A stretch of 64,000 bases of DNA. Source: Bdellovibrionales bacterium RIFOXYC1_FULL_37_79. Lineage in GTDB: Bacteria; Bdellovibrionota; Bacteriovoracia; Bacteriovoracales; Bacteriovoracaceae. This document shows positions 1-10,000 of this stretch, piece after piece (the stretch's first letter is position 1; every line of letters starts with the position of its first letter). The stretch covers positions 1 through 64,000 of the forward strand of contig MEQB01000035.1 in assembly GCA_001770015.1 (NCBI GenBank). The letters are read 5' to 3'. The notes beneath the pieces are model-generated. The model was not told where the DNA came from, made no database searches, and saw only the letters and a program-made list of their open reading frames with translations. The position numbers were made by a program, and so were the translations under genes.

Positions 1-1
1 A

Positions 2-208
2 AGACCGGGAAAGAAAATTGCCATCATCGAAATAAAATCTGCCAAGCGTGTAGACACGGCAGATGTAAAAAACTTAAAAATTTTTGCTAAAGATATGCGT
101 GTGAAAGATGTATATTGTTTGTCTCTGGATAAAATGAATAGATTGGAAGATGGTGTGAATTTTAAATATTGGAAAGATGTATTTATTGATTTGGGATTGT
201 TGACCTAG
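2..208 (+). CDS. C-terminal end of a DUF4143-type ATP-binding protein (5' end outside window)
   Basis: The reading frame is open from the first bases and ends at TAG, giving the last 68 residues of a protein that begins upstream of the window. The visible part starts with a charged strand containing AIIEIKSAKR. It continues through a helix with VKNLKIFAKDMRVKDVYCLS and ends in DVFIDLGLLT. This matches the C-terminal part of AAA ATPases with a DUF4143 domain (COG1373), where an E-x-K strand belongs to a nuclease-like fold. These proteins are often linked to mobile or accessory regions and their substrates are poorly known. The next recognisable sequence is on the other strand and is decayed. 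The assignment rests on a short fragment. Confidence 0.55.
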   Translation, partial: RPGKKIAIIEIKSAKRVDTADVKNLKIFAKDMRVKDVYCLSLDKMNRLEDGVNFKYWKDVFIDLGLLT

Positions 209-217
209 TTTTATTTA

Positions 218-587
218 TCAATCAGAGGGGATACTCGTCGTATAAATTTCAACCGAGAAAGTGCCGTCATCATTTTCTGTCAATTTCATAAGAATATTCG
301 GGGAGAGGGAGATGAGCTTTAATTGCTCGCATTCTCATGGATTTTAAGCCAAGTCCGCGTTCTTCTGCCAACTTCATTTTAGCAAAAACGTAATGCAAAA
401 TTGGATTTCTGCTGAGCATAGGAGCTTCAAACGATTTTACCTTTTCAATTGTTATTGGCTCAACAGGAAGGCCAGGACTTTTGATAATAATTTTCTTTGC
501 AGAAATAATTACTTGGCATTTTGCTCCTTGAATAGAGTAGTCTCTATGTACAAACACATTAACAATACCTTCTCGGACCAGCTCTGA
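218..587 (-). pseudogene. Remnant of an AlbA_2/HATPase_c_4 ATP-binding regulator
   Basis: The reverse strand encodes SELVREGIVNVFVHRDYS followed by RNPILHYVFAKMKLAEERG and GLGLKSMRMRA. These are hallmarks of the C-terminal half of the AlbA_2-type putative DNA-binding, ATP-dependent helicase RecG-like regulators (N-ALVHRDYS and RNP...EERG.G motifs). The frame is closed by an in-frame stop just before the SELVREG motif, so the N-terminal half is missing. Near position 280 the frame ends, while the neighbouring frame continues with MKLTENDDGTFSVEIY, which is what the family usually has next. This indicates a frameshift as well. The gene is 5' truncated and frameshifted, so it is very probably non-functional. 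It converges with the DUF4143 fragment. Confidence 0.6.
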
Positions 588-766
588 CTACAAGATCGGA
601 TCATTATTCTTGTCAAATCTAAAATCATTTTTTCCCTCCCTCCCATCTTGGCATCCCGATTGAATATTATATTGAAAGATTTATAAATAGGTCAAAACCC
701 GTCAAGAAAGTGTCTAATGATTGAACATTTGAGAGGGAAATTGACAAATTCAACCAGGGACCTTGC

Positions 767-2787
767 ATGAGAACATACTATTTAATGAAACCTTACTACA
801 TGTTTCTTCTAATCATGGTAACCGTATTTTCATTAAAAGCGTTTAGTGAATCTGAAAGCTTTCCCGGGAAATCAACCAAGCTCAATCCTTGGACCAAACT
901 CAACCATGAACTGGTATTAAAAAAAAAAAAATTAGACTAGAGGTCAATACCCCCTATTATCACATCGACGAGCAAGATGTTGACCTTCATTCCACTTATA
1001 ACGGATGGGATAAAATCAACAACCAGCGTATCCGCACCAGGGAAATATCCAAGAAGGCCATGGAGATGATCAAAAACGCAGACCAAAATATTTTGATCAC
1101 CACCTTTTTATTTGATTGCATGCTAAATGAATCATCCACCTATTATGATGTCGTTAAAGAATTTAAAGAGCTTTTAATCCATAAGAAAAAAATTAGTTCT
1201 GACATTAAAATCACGATCATGTTAGATCCACTAAATCGGGCCTATGGAGACCGGATCTCGGCAGCGGTTAAAGAATTAAATCAGCATGGAATTGATGTTT
1301 TTTATTCGGATCTTTTAGAAAGCAAATCTGCCACCAAGTACGGTACCTTTGAATTATTTAATCATCTGGGGAGACTCTCCAGCCAGCTCACCCTGGGACT
1401 CGGGGGCAACGTTTTGGATCTGCTGGGCCTGGTGGCCCTTAGTCCGGTTTTGCAGTTAACCCCTGCCCCGACCTCCCTGGACCAGGAAAACATCAATCTT
1501 CGCATGGTGATGGAAGCCGCCTTATTAAAGGCCAATCATCGCAAAATATTAGTTACCGATATCCAAGGAAGTGATGACTTTGAAGCCCTGGTGTCATCGG
1601 CTAACCCCCATAACGCCAGCGACGATTCCACCAACCACGCCATAAGCGTAAAAGGCAATCTCGCCAAATATATCTATATGTCCATCCGCGAGGATGTCGC
1701 TCATAGTATTATTACAGATAGTCAGGAACCACTGCGTCTGCGCCAAAAAAATATATTGATCAGTGATGAATCAAAAAGAAAGTATGCGATCAATAACAAG
1801 CTCGGGATTGATGAAATAAAAAAGTATATTACTCACCAGCTTCCCTTGGTCTCTTATGAAAATGACCAAAATCGGGGCAATGTAAAAGTCAAGTACGCCA
1901 GCGAAAGTCAGATAAAAAAAGAAATATTAAAAATGTTAAAAGGCACCACTCCTTCGGACATCGTTCGCATTCAAATGTTCTATCTTTCCGAACCGGAAAT
2001 AATCAAAAACCTCATCTTGGTTGCCAATCATAAACTCAGATCCAAAAATAATCCGGTTTTATTATTACTTGACCCGAACAAGGATGCCTTCAATTCCATC
2101 AAGGATGGCACCCCTAACCGGCAAGTGGCGCATCATCTCCTCCAAAACATTGCAGAGGGCAAGATCAGTATCAGATGGTACTCCACCCACGGAGAACAAA
2201 ACCATGCCAAGATTATGTCGATCACCAACGAGGCCAATAAAAAATATGAACTAACCACCGGTTCATGCAACTGGACTGGAAAAAATATGAATTCCATCAA
2301 CATGGAATCCAATCTTTTTGTCTCTAATTCAAAAAAATTAAATGATCAGTTCAATGCCTATTTCGACCGGGCATTTTATAATCAACAAAAAGATATTGAA
2401 TATTCCCTGGATTACGAAATCTATGACCTGCCTCACACCTACCAGATGGTCACCGGTTATTCTCTGTTTTCCAAAATCAAAGAGCAAGATGAATTCAGAA
2501 AAAAATGGATGAATGAGAAATATGACATTTTATTTATGTCCATCTTGAAAGAAAATGAGGATCTCTTTCATTTATCCAGCCAAGAGTATAACTTACGAAT
2601 CAATAACATGATCGAAAACAATCCCACCACGATTGATCGACTTATGTTCAATATCATGGGTAGGGAAAAACTAATGGAAGAGTGCCATTGTTTGAGACTG
2701 GATGAATCTGAACCATTTCATAAATGGAAAAAAGCTTACCTGAATAAATGGATAAAGGGAGAGAAAAATGGCCTGGTCAGTTGGTAA
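767..2787 (+). CDS. Secreted phospholipase D-like protein, split by a frameshift in an A13 tract
   Basis: The long frame (from about 931, first ATG 1060) encodes a two-domain phospholipase D-like protein. The first motif is complete, with H160, K162 and D167 (numbered from ATG 1060) and a downstream SSAN. The second has H382 and K384, but Thr389 replaces the usual Asp, followed by TTGSCNWTGKN. It has no start codon before residues that already look like domain sequence. In another frame an ATG at 767 begins a typical signal peptide (MRTYYLMKPYYMFLLIMVTV) and runs into a run of 13 A. One extra A would join it directly to the PLD frame. The intact product would be a periplasmic or secreted phosphodiesterase/phospholipase of about 673 aa. 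Possible explanations are transcriptional slippage, a recent mutation or a base-calling error. Its stop codon abuts the stop of the convergent next gene. Confidence 0.7.
919..931 (+). other. A13 homopolymer at the frameshift site
   Basis: Thirteen consecutive A residues lie between the signal-peptide frame and the PLD frame. A tract of 14 A (or 11 A) would restore one continuous reading frame. Long A tracts are known sites of RNA polymerase slippage and also of indel errors in sequencing, so the site decides whether the gene is functional. Confidence 0.8.
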
Positions 2788-4473
2788 TCAGAAATGAAGT
2801 GATTTTTCCACTGTCTCTACCAGCTTTTTATGTTTAGAGCGCACTTCACTTAAAGCGCGGTTTAATCTGTGCATACAATCATTTCTAAAAGATTCATCGT
2901 CAATGCCCATGAGGTTGATCCTCACGTTCATGGCAGCTCCTTCAGCACAGGCAAGCATACAATAGGCACCCACACCAACATCGGAAACGCAATTGGTATT
3001 TCCGATGGCCAAGCCTATCTCCAAAAGAGGGATGATGTCCGTCGTTTTTTCCAAGACCGAAAGAGGTACAAGCGTGGCCTGTTTATTGGCATTGAGCAAG
3101 GCCTCGTTCCTGATTTTTTTCTCTTCGGTGGTTTTCTTGGGTAAACTCATAGCACTCATAACCACATTAAAAGAATCGGTATCCTGATCAATCGCCTCTA
3201 AAAACCAATCTTTTAATTTTTGTCCCACCGGCCCCCACTTACCCATCTCATCCCAAGCATCCACATATTCTTTTTTATTATGAGTAAGGTTGGTGACCAT
3301 GGTACCAAGTCCCGCCGCCAAATTTCCACAAAGGGCCGCAATTGATCCGCCTCCGGGTGCCGGAGCATCACTGGCCAGCGTATCCGCAAATTGTTCAAGG
3401 GTTTGATCAACCAGTCGGTTTTTTCTTTTAAATTTATATTCAACTATTTTTTCCTCAGGATTAAATTTAGAAACATCATTTAGTCCCAGTGATTTGATGG
3501 CCACATTAATGATTTCCTTTTCACTGATCCCGGTGGTGAGCCCTTGTTTTTTTAAGTAGAATTGCCCAGCTTCCATAATCGACTGTTTAGGAACCAATCC
3601 CACAATTTCTGATCCCGTCACTCTCATTCCTCTCTCCGTGGCCTGCCTGACCACCTCTTCAAACACACTATGCACCGGGGTTACATCTATATCGGTCAGA
3701 TTCATGGTGATTTGAGCGCAGTTATATTCAGGAATAACCCAGGCGGTAGATTTACAATTGGTAAATATTCCCGGAACATTTAAGGCCTTGCCGTTTGGAC
3801 CTTTAACAATATCACCATCTGGATAACTGACTCTTTTGGATCTTCCGGTTTCCCTAATATTATAGGCGATATCCTGGGCCAATTTTTTATTGGTGGTGTT
3901 CAGATTGATATTATAAGCAACTAAAAACTTTCTGGCTCCGATGGCCACGGCACCAAACGATTCATCTAATTTTTTACCATCCCCAAAATCCGGTCTCCAT
4001 TCATCACAACCAATGCGCGCCGGCAAGGACTCATATTCACCCTGTCTAATATTAGCCAGATTTTTCCATTCAGGTTTACTGGCCGCTTCCTCATAGAGAT
4101 AAACCCATACCCCCAATTCAGCAGCCACTTTCCTGGCCAATTTTTTAGCCAGCTCAGCGCATTCTTGCATGGTAACCCCACTGACCGGAACAAACGGACA
4201 GACATCCGTGGCCCCCATGCGGGGATGTTCCCCTTGATGGCTTCTCATATCAATCAACTCTTTTGACATTTTTATGATTTCAAAAGCTCCCTCCACGATC
4301 ACTTCGGGAGTTCCGGCAAAGGTAATCACGGTGCGATTGGTGGCAAAACCAGGATCAATGTCAAGTAGCTTGACGCCCGCAATTTTTTCACAAGACCTGG
4401 CAATCGCATTGTATATCGCTGGATTTTTTCCCTCTGAAATATTTGGTACACATTCTACGATTCGAGTAGTCAC
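2788..4473 (-). CDS. ftcD: Glutamate formimidoyltransferase / formimidoyltetrahydrofolate cyclodeaminase (bifunctional)
   Basis: This cytosolic enzyme of histidine and folate metabolism transfers the formimino group of formiminoglutamate to tetrahydrofolate. It then deaminates the product to 5,10-methenyl-THF. Residues 1 to about 325 form the transferase half (VECVPNISEG at the start, HPRMGATDVCPFVPV, FTNCKSTAWVIPEYNCAQI). Residues from about 355 form the cyclodeaminase half, with the glycine-rich segment DAPAPGGGSIAALCGNLAAG. The length of 561 aa is close to that of the vertebrate bifunctional enzyme (about 541), so neither half is truncated. The start is GTG at 4473, preceded by a strong AAGGAGAAGGG ribosome site. 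It lies just downstream of a terminator and is therefore probably transcribed alone. No other hut gene is seen nearby. Confidence 0.93.
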   Translation of the reverse strand: MTTRIVECVPNISEGKNPAIYNAIARSCEKIAGVKLLDIDPGFATNRTVITFAGTPEVIVEGAFEIIKMSKELIDMRSHQGEHPRMGATDVCPFVPVSGVTMQECAELAKKLARKVAAELGVWVYLYEEAASKPEWKNLANIRQGEYESLPARIGCDEWRPDFGDGKKLDESFGAVAIGARKFLVAYNINLNTTNKKLAQDIAYNIRETGRSKRVSYPDGDIVKGPNGKALNVPGIFTNCKSTAWVIPEYNCAQITMNLTDIDVTPVHSVFEEVVRQATERGMRVTGSEIVGLVPKQSIMEAGQFYLKKQGLTTGISEKEIINVAIKSLGLNDVSKFNPEEKIVEYKFKRKNRLVDQTLEQFADTLASDAPAPGGGSIAALCGNLAAGLGTMVTNLTHNKKEYVDAWDEMGKWGPVGQKLKDWFLEAIDQDTDSFNVVMSAMSLPKKTTEEKKIRNEALLNANKQATLVPLSVLEKTTDIIPLLEIGLAIGNTNCVSDVGVGAYCMLACAEGAAMNVRINLMGIDDESFRNDCMHRLNRALSEVRSKHKKLVETVEKSLHF

Positions 4474-4533
4474 TCCCTTCTCCTTGATAACTAAAAATTG
4501 AAGTCAAAAATTTATCATGGACACTCGAACGAG

Positions 4534-4570
4534 TAAAACAAAAAGGCCAATCCATTAAGATTGGCCTTTT
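4534..4570 (-). terminator. Rho-independent terminator of the 4742-6867 signalling operon
   Basis: The inverted repeat AAAGGCCAAT / ATTGGCCTTT has an eight-base loop. On the reverse strand it is followed by TTTTTGTTTT. It lies about 170 bases after the last gene of the reverse-strand operon and before the formimidoyltransferase gene. The 170 bases between (4571-4741) show only a short CA repeat and AT-rich sequence. Confidence 0.75.
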
Positions 4571-4741
4571 CGAGAGACATTTTATGGAGGTCTGAAAAAA
4601 TCCTTTTTTCTTAACTCCTACACACACACACCTTTTATTGTGCAAATAATATGCCAGACTCAATGTCAAGTAACCATTCGATATTATTAATATTATATGA
4701 ACAAGTTGTCATATTTATGACTGACCGTGTGCGCCAATCGG

Positions 4742-5011
4742 TCATTTATCTGACTGTTGGTTTTTTTCAAAATAAGTTTTAAGTTTAAAAATTGCTTCAC
4801 TTAATACTTCTTCTTCATCACTGCAACTAAAAAACAGATCAATGTGCTTATAAATTTTTTGTCCCTCGGCCAAAACCAAATCCAATTCCACCATAAATTT
4901 TTTCGAGGTTTTACTGATCACAATCCGGCCTAGCAAGGTCTGGTTATCAACTAATTGAACAAGATATTCTTTAGGGTAAGATCCTGGTGCCATCTCACCC
5001 ATCCCATGCAA
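4742..5011 (-). CDS. Small hypothetical protein at the end of the signalling operon
   Basis: This 89-residue soluble protein matches no family that I recognise. It has two short beta-rich stretches (EYLVQLVDNQTLLGRIVIS and KFMVELDLVLAEGQ) followed by an acidic segment (SCSDEEEVL) and a C-terminal helix (AIFKLKTYFEKNQQ). There is no signal peptide or membrane segment. It begins two bases after the stop of the response regulator gene upstream and must be co-transcribed with it. That suggests a partner or effector role in the same pathway, but this is inference from position only. Confidence 0.6.
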   Translation of the reverse strand: MHGMGEMAPGSYPKEYLVQLVDNQTLLGRIVISKTSKKFMVELDLVLAEGQKIYKHIDLFFSCSDEEEVLSEAIFKLKTYFEKNQQSDK

Positions 5012-5013
5012 AT

Positions 5014-5469
5014 TTATTTTTCATCCACTTTCTTGAGTAACTTTTGATATTCCGAAAAATTATCTTCATCTACGGTCTGGTTTTTTTTATCATACAAGGC
5101 ATCTATCCCCGATTTAAGGGCATTGATGGTGACTTCTTCCAATTGGGGAATATTCGGCTTGCAAATAAAATCATACGCCCCATACTTGCCGGCCTTCAGC
5201 ATGAAGTCCTGATTTCCATAAGCCGAATAGAAAATAATCGGAACCTCATTACCCATTTCACGAATTTTGGCGATCACTTCAATCCCGTTCATTTCAGGCA
5301 TATTGATATCACAAATAATACAGTCAATTTGATTTTGCCTGATAATCTCTAGTGCCACCTTGCCATTTTCTGCTTTAAAGACCCGATTCACATGTTTTGC
5401 AAACAAAACCTCCAGGATCGTCAGGATATCTAGTTCATCATCAATAATTAATAAATTTTTCTTGTTCAC
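5014..5469 (-). CDS. Single-domain response regulator with C-terminal tail
   Basis: The CheY-like receiver domain spans residues 5 to about 122. It has the acidic pair D10-D11, phosphoacceptor D54 in CDINMPEMNG, a Ser/Tyr switch region in FYSAYG and the conserved K104 in CKP. A short polar tail of about 25 residues follows and there is no DNA-binding output domain. It probably acts by protein-protein contact after phosphorylation by an unlinked histidine kinase, as none lies in the window. Its start codon is immediately next to the stop of the HD-GYP gene, showing tight translational coupling. Confidence 0.88.
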   Translation of the reverse strand: MNKKNLLIIDDELDILTILEVLFAKHVNRVFKAENGKVALEIIRQNQIDCIICDINMPEMNGIEVIAKIREMGNEVPIIFYSAYGNQDFMLKAGKYGAYDFICKPNIPQLEEVTINALKSGIDALYDKKNQTVDEDNFSEYQKLLKKVDEK

Positions 5470-6867
5470 TTAAGACTTTCCTTTTTTAATAAAGCCGATA
5501 ATCAGGGATTTGATTAAAACCTGATCAAATTTAATCAAGGTATTTCTTTCCATCACAAACGGATGGATCGCCTGTTTGGGAGCCATGTTCTTTTCCACGA
5601 TATAATTAGAAAAATGATTGGCCAGGGATACAATCCGGGCCAAGGGAAAGATTCTTATTCCAGGCAGGCCACTGGGAAATCCTGATCCATCGGCCATTTC
5701 ATGGTGTTGATAAACAATCTGTTTCACCGGCTCCGAAATCGTCGGAAATTTCGCCAGCATCTCCACTCCCATCGCCGGGTGACTCTTATATTGCATCAGT
5801 TGTGATGGAGTCATGACTTTTTGTGAAAGTGTTTTAAATATTTCGGGCAATTTTAATTTACCTATATCATGTAGCATTGCCCCCAGACAGGTTTTTTCCA
5901 CGGTACTCCCTGACGCCCATTCCACATTTTTACAAATGACTGACGAAAAAAACATGGTGCCGAAAAGATGCGACCTGAAACTGTTATCCAGATTAAGATA
6001 ACTTTCCAGCATTTCAAACAGGATATCATCCTCTTGAATCAGATTATAAATATTCCGGCAAACAGCCTCTCCTTCCGTGACAATCTGGGCATCTATCCCC
6101 TTGGTAAATATTTCGTCAATGTAAATCTCCGACACTTCTTTTACCAATCCGGCTTTTTTACCAACATTAATATCCTTATCAATCATTTTTTCCAGAAGTT
6201 TATTGGTGAAATTGATATAAGTGCCCCGATCGGCAGTTTTAAAATAGAGATATTCAATGTTTTCTTTGGATTGATGCTTCTCCAGTTTTTGTTTATTAAA
6301 TTTCTTACCACGGTGAAAGATTCGAATATAATTATTCCGGGAGGTCCTTAAATAGAGGTCAAAAACATTGACACTCCCACTTATATAATTTTCCAATTTC
6401 ACTCCGGTAAAACGATCATCTTGCTCCCGCACGGCTTCTTCCTGATCATCCTCCTCTTCATCCTGGTTTTTCAAGGTTTGCCATGATTCAAATTGATGAA
6501 TCCCATGGATGGATTTTATTAATGCTGCTTGGCCATAGGGTTTCACCAGAACATCCTCCACCCCGAGTTTGGTCAAAGCACCGCTCGTTAATCCCAATTT
6601 ATTCAAAATAATCATATCTGACACGGTCAAAATTATTTTAACCGAGGGAATATTCAGTTTAAGATATCTAATCACCTCCAAAATCGAACGCTTGGGAGTG
6701 CTGATATCAATGACCACGAGATTAAAAGTTGGATCCTGGGTTATTTTTAAGCGGATATCGGCGATATTGGCCATTTGGCATAACTCAATCTTTGAATCTT
6801 TACAAAAAATATCAACGGTCCGGGCCCAGTTAACATCATCATCAAAAAAAAGCACTTTAATCGACAT
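5470..6867 (-). CDS. Response regulator with HD-GYP-type domain (cyclic-di-GMP phosphodiesterase candidate)
   Basis: Residues 1-120 form a receiver domain with the acidic cluster FFDDD, phosphoacceptor D54 in VVIDISTP and K109 in VKP. An acidic linker (EEEDDQEE, about 137-145) leads to a middle domain of about 155-225 (FDLYLRTSRNNYIRIF, then a strand containing EYLYFK). This is typical of Bdellovibrionota HD-GYP proteins. Residues about 290-440 form an HD domain with H333-D334 in MLHDIGK, H363 in YKSHP, and HHE at 388-390. The signature loop reads GSGFP in place of the usual GYP motif. It probably hydrolyses or senses c-di-GMP in the cytosol under phosphorylation control. It is first of three tightly packed genes. 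Confidence 0.87.
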   Translation of the reverse strand: MSIKVLFFDDDVNWARTVDIFCKDSKIELCQMANIADIRLKITQDPTFNLVVIDISTPKRSILEVIRYLKLNIPSVKIILTVSDMIILNKLGLTSGALTKLGVEDVLVKPYGQAALIKSIHGIHQFESWQTLKNQDEEEDDQEEAVREQDDRFTGVKLENYISGSVNVFDLYLRTSRNNYIRIFHRGKKFNKQKLEKHQSKENIEYLYFKTADRGTYINFTNKLLEKMIDKDINVGKKAGLVKEVSEIYIDEIFTKGIDAQIVTEGEAVCRNIYNLIQEDDILFEMLESYLNLDNSFRSHLFGTMFFSSVICKNVEWASGSTVEKTCLGAMLHDIGKLKLPEIFKTLSQKVMTPSQLMQYKSHPAMGVEMLAKFPTISEPVKQIVYQHHEMADGSGFPSGLPGIRIFPLARIVSLANHFSNYIVEKNMAPKQAIHPFVMERNTLIKFDQVLIKSLIIGFIKKGKS

Positions 6868-6915
6868 AATACCTACTATTCACAACTTAGGTTTTATTTT
6901 TTATCAGCTAAAATA

Positions 6916-7008
6916 TTATAAATAAGTGCGCAGATGTGGAACATAAAAGTGAGCAAGTATCCAAAAAATCATTAGAAATGCAACCCCATAGTTGATAATT
7001 TTACTCAT
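6916..7008 (-). CDS. Possible 30-residue membrane peptide
   Basis: An ATG-initiated frame begins MSKIINYG, continues with a single hydrophobic segment (VAFLMIFWILAHFYV) and ends PHLRTYL. The composition is that of a one-helix membrane peptide. It lies just upstream of the HD-GYP operon in the same direction. No convincing ribosome site is visible and the frame is short, so this is only a candidate. Confidence 0.25.
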   Translation of the reverse strand: MSKIINYGVAFLMIFWILAHFYVPHLRTYL

Positions 7009-7038
7009 GCTTTCAGATGTTTCTTCCGATCAGCTTAT

Positions 7039-10000
7039 GTGGTACGCAAATTTTTTATTACCATCATCTTACTCGTTTATCTAAATGGACTCCATGCCAG
7101 CGCCCCGGATTTACCTGTCCCAACCCAATGTATGTCTTCCTTATCATCCGAGCAAATCGAAGAATTTCAACATTTTTCAAACAACCTGGAATTGCGACTC
7201 CAGCTAGAGCAACAACCCGTTCACACCGGAAGCATCTTAAACGTCCTGGGACAAACTTTTAATTTTATCACCTTCTTGCCTAAAATGATTATCGGAAACA
7301 CCATCGACATCACCATATCCCCGCTATGGGGAACTCTCAGTAAAAGTAATCAGGAAAAAATCATTGCTGATTCCATTATCGAAAGGGCCCTGCAAATGAA
7401 GGATATCAAAAAACAACTGGCCCCTCAATTTGATGAGTGTAAGGCAAAAAACCCACAAGATTTAAGTGCGTGTGATGAAACCATGGAGGAAATCAGGCAG
7501 ATCGCCCTTTCCATAGCCAAAGAGAACCGGCCTAATATCATGCCACTTAAAAACCGAAGTACCATTGTCAAAATTTCCAAAGCAACCTTTCTATCCAGAA
7601 TAATTGAACTCAATCTAAAAAAACTTAATTTTCCAAGTGACCATCTTTCTGCCAAGGAAACCCAGGTAACCACACAGGCCACCCGGCAAGTATTAAAAGA
7701 CTACGACATCTGTATTAAAAAAAATCAAGGTGACTGCAGTCAACGATTAAGTTCATCCATTTTTTTCAGGATTGGGAAAGAAACACTATCCATCATGCTT
7801 GAGCAAAATTTTAAATGTCTTTTACCCATGCAAACTTTAATTGATCTGAAAAAATGGACCATGCTTTCGTATGATCAATGCGGCATTGAATATTATTTCA
7901 AAAACATTGATAATAAAAAAACCACGGCCAATCCCCTCCAAATAACCCAGGCATGCATTATGAAAAGCATCAAGTTTGCCTCCCAAAAGGCCATTGAATC
8001 AACCCTGGAACAAAAACTGAATGCTTATTTAGGTCCACTGCTTGATCAAAATGAAATTCGTGAGATTTATCAAAAGCATTTGAAAAAATACAATCATTGT
8101 CTGAGCGAAGGTGGGATCAAGCATACCCCTGATTTGGATCTGGACATTTCGCAAGAGCAGTTTAAAACGACGCTTGTCAATTGTTCAAACGAACTTACTT
8201 TTGAGACTGGCCAGTCTATCTTTGGCCACTCCATAAAAAACCACAAAGATTTAAACACCTATGTCAGTAAAAATGAAAAAGACCAGTTTCTTAAGAAAGT
8301 AATGCAAGATGGTTTTTTACCGTGTATGGATGCCTTCCACCGCCAATTTCCTGAAAATTGCCAGGGTTTTACCACCTCGATGGCCACCGCCATGATCCTG
8401 GAAACCAACCTGAAAAAATCCCTGCACCACCTTCGTTTGCCAGCGTCCCGGGAACAAACCATCGTTTCAGGCTATCACCAATGTATTGATAAGCACCATC
8501 AAAAGATGCTAGTTAAGGCCCGACTTGATTTGACTAGTTACCTTCTAAATCCAAAATGTAAAAAAGCCGACTCCTTGACCTGCGTGGATGCCAACGAATG
8601 TCCTCCTCCTGCCCAAACCAGCTATGATGAATCAGTTCACGTCGGTTGCATGCAACAAACCGTGGTGGACCAGTCATTTGATTTGACGGGTATTTTAATC
8701 GACCATGAATTAAAAAACAATGACCTCTTAAAAAAATATGATTTTACCCTTCCCCCTGAGTTCAAGCAAAAGTTGCAGCGTTCGACCCAAGAATGTATCC
8801 GCTCTTTAATCGCTTGCGATCAAGCTTATCTTCTTGCTTACCAGCACCGCCAAGGCCCGACCTGTAATAAAACTATTTCCAACCTGGTTGAATTCCAAAG
8901 GAATATGCCCCTGGTGCAAACCATCTGTGAGAACCAAGTATTCAAAGACGCCTTTTTATTCATCACCCAGCACCTACTCAATATAGAAATCAAAAAAAAT
9001 ATAAAAAATGACCGGATTCCTGACGTCATGGCAAAAATCAAAATGGCTAATTCCTTGAGCGGTGAAGATGATTTACTCAATGAGTACCAGACCACCTTGC
9101 AACATGAAGAAAAAATGTTACAACTCAAACAAGAAAACTTCATTCAAAAAATCCATCAACAGCTGGAACAGGATCTATCAACTAAAAATACCAAAAATAA
9201 AATCACTGCTTTGATTCCCACACTGACCGCCAGTATCACTCTGATGGTGGCCCAGGATTCCATTGATCAAGTTTTGGAATCGATCTATCCCATCAATAAT
9301 GAGGATCGTGCCACTACCATAAAAAACCAGGCTTTCAGAAACAAAGTCAACTCGATTTTTTTCAACCAGGCAAAACAAGAAAAAATCAAAGCGGCGATCG
9401 TCCAAAATAATGGATCCGCTGAAATAGAAATCTTACGCTTAAAACAACAACTGACTGGATACTTATCAGAAGAAGTCATCCAGAGTTCGATCAATAAAAT
9501 GTTACCTTTTGACCAGTTTGGCACTCAATCTCAAGATGTCATCATGGCGGCTCAGACATCCTTCAAAGCCTGTTTAAAGGCCAATGATCATAACCTGGAT
9601 CTATGCAGTAACCAGGAAACCCAAAAGAATACCTTGATCATCTTTGATCATCATCTTAAACACTTAACCGCCAAGCTTGCTCCAAAAAAGCAAATGGCTT
9701 CTCACCTTTTAGAGAAGGTTCACTCTTATTTTAATTTCAAGTTAGATTCAATTAAAAAAATTGATCCTCAAAAAATCTCTACCTCTAAACAAATGGCGGT
9801 TCAAAACGTGCAAGTTTGTCTAAATAAACTCGATCCCAAAGAAAATCCCCGCATCTTTAGCAAGATGACCAAGGCCTGTGTCACTTGGGGGATTCTGGAT
9901 TTTTACAATGATATGTCTAAAAATTATATTGAAAAATTTCAAATTCTTCATAAAAAGGATAAGGTTAAGGATATAAAACAAAGACAGACATCCTGCCAGG

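Noticed and set aside
4616-4634. Short CA repeat
   Set aside because: A simple dinucleotide run in a spacer with no further structure.
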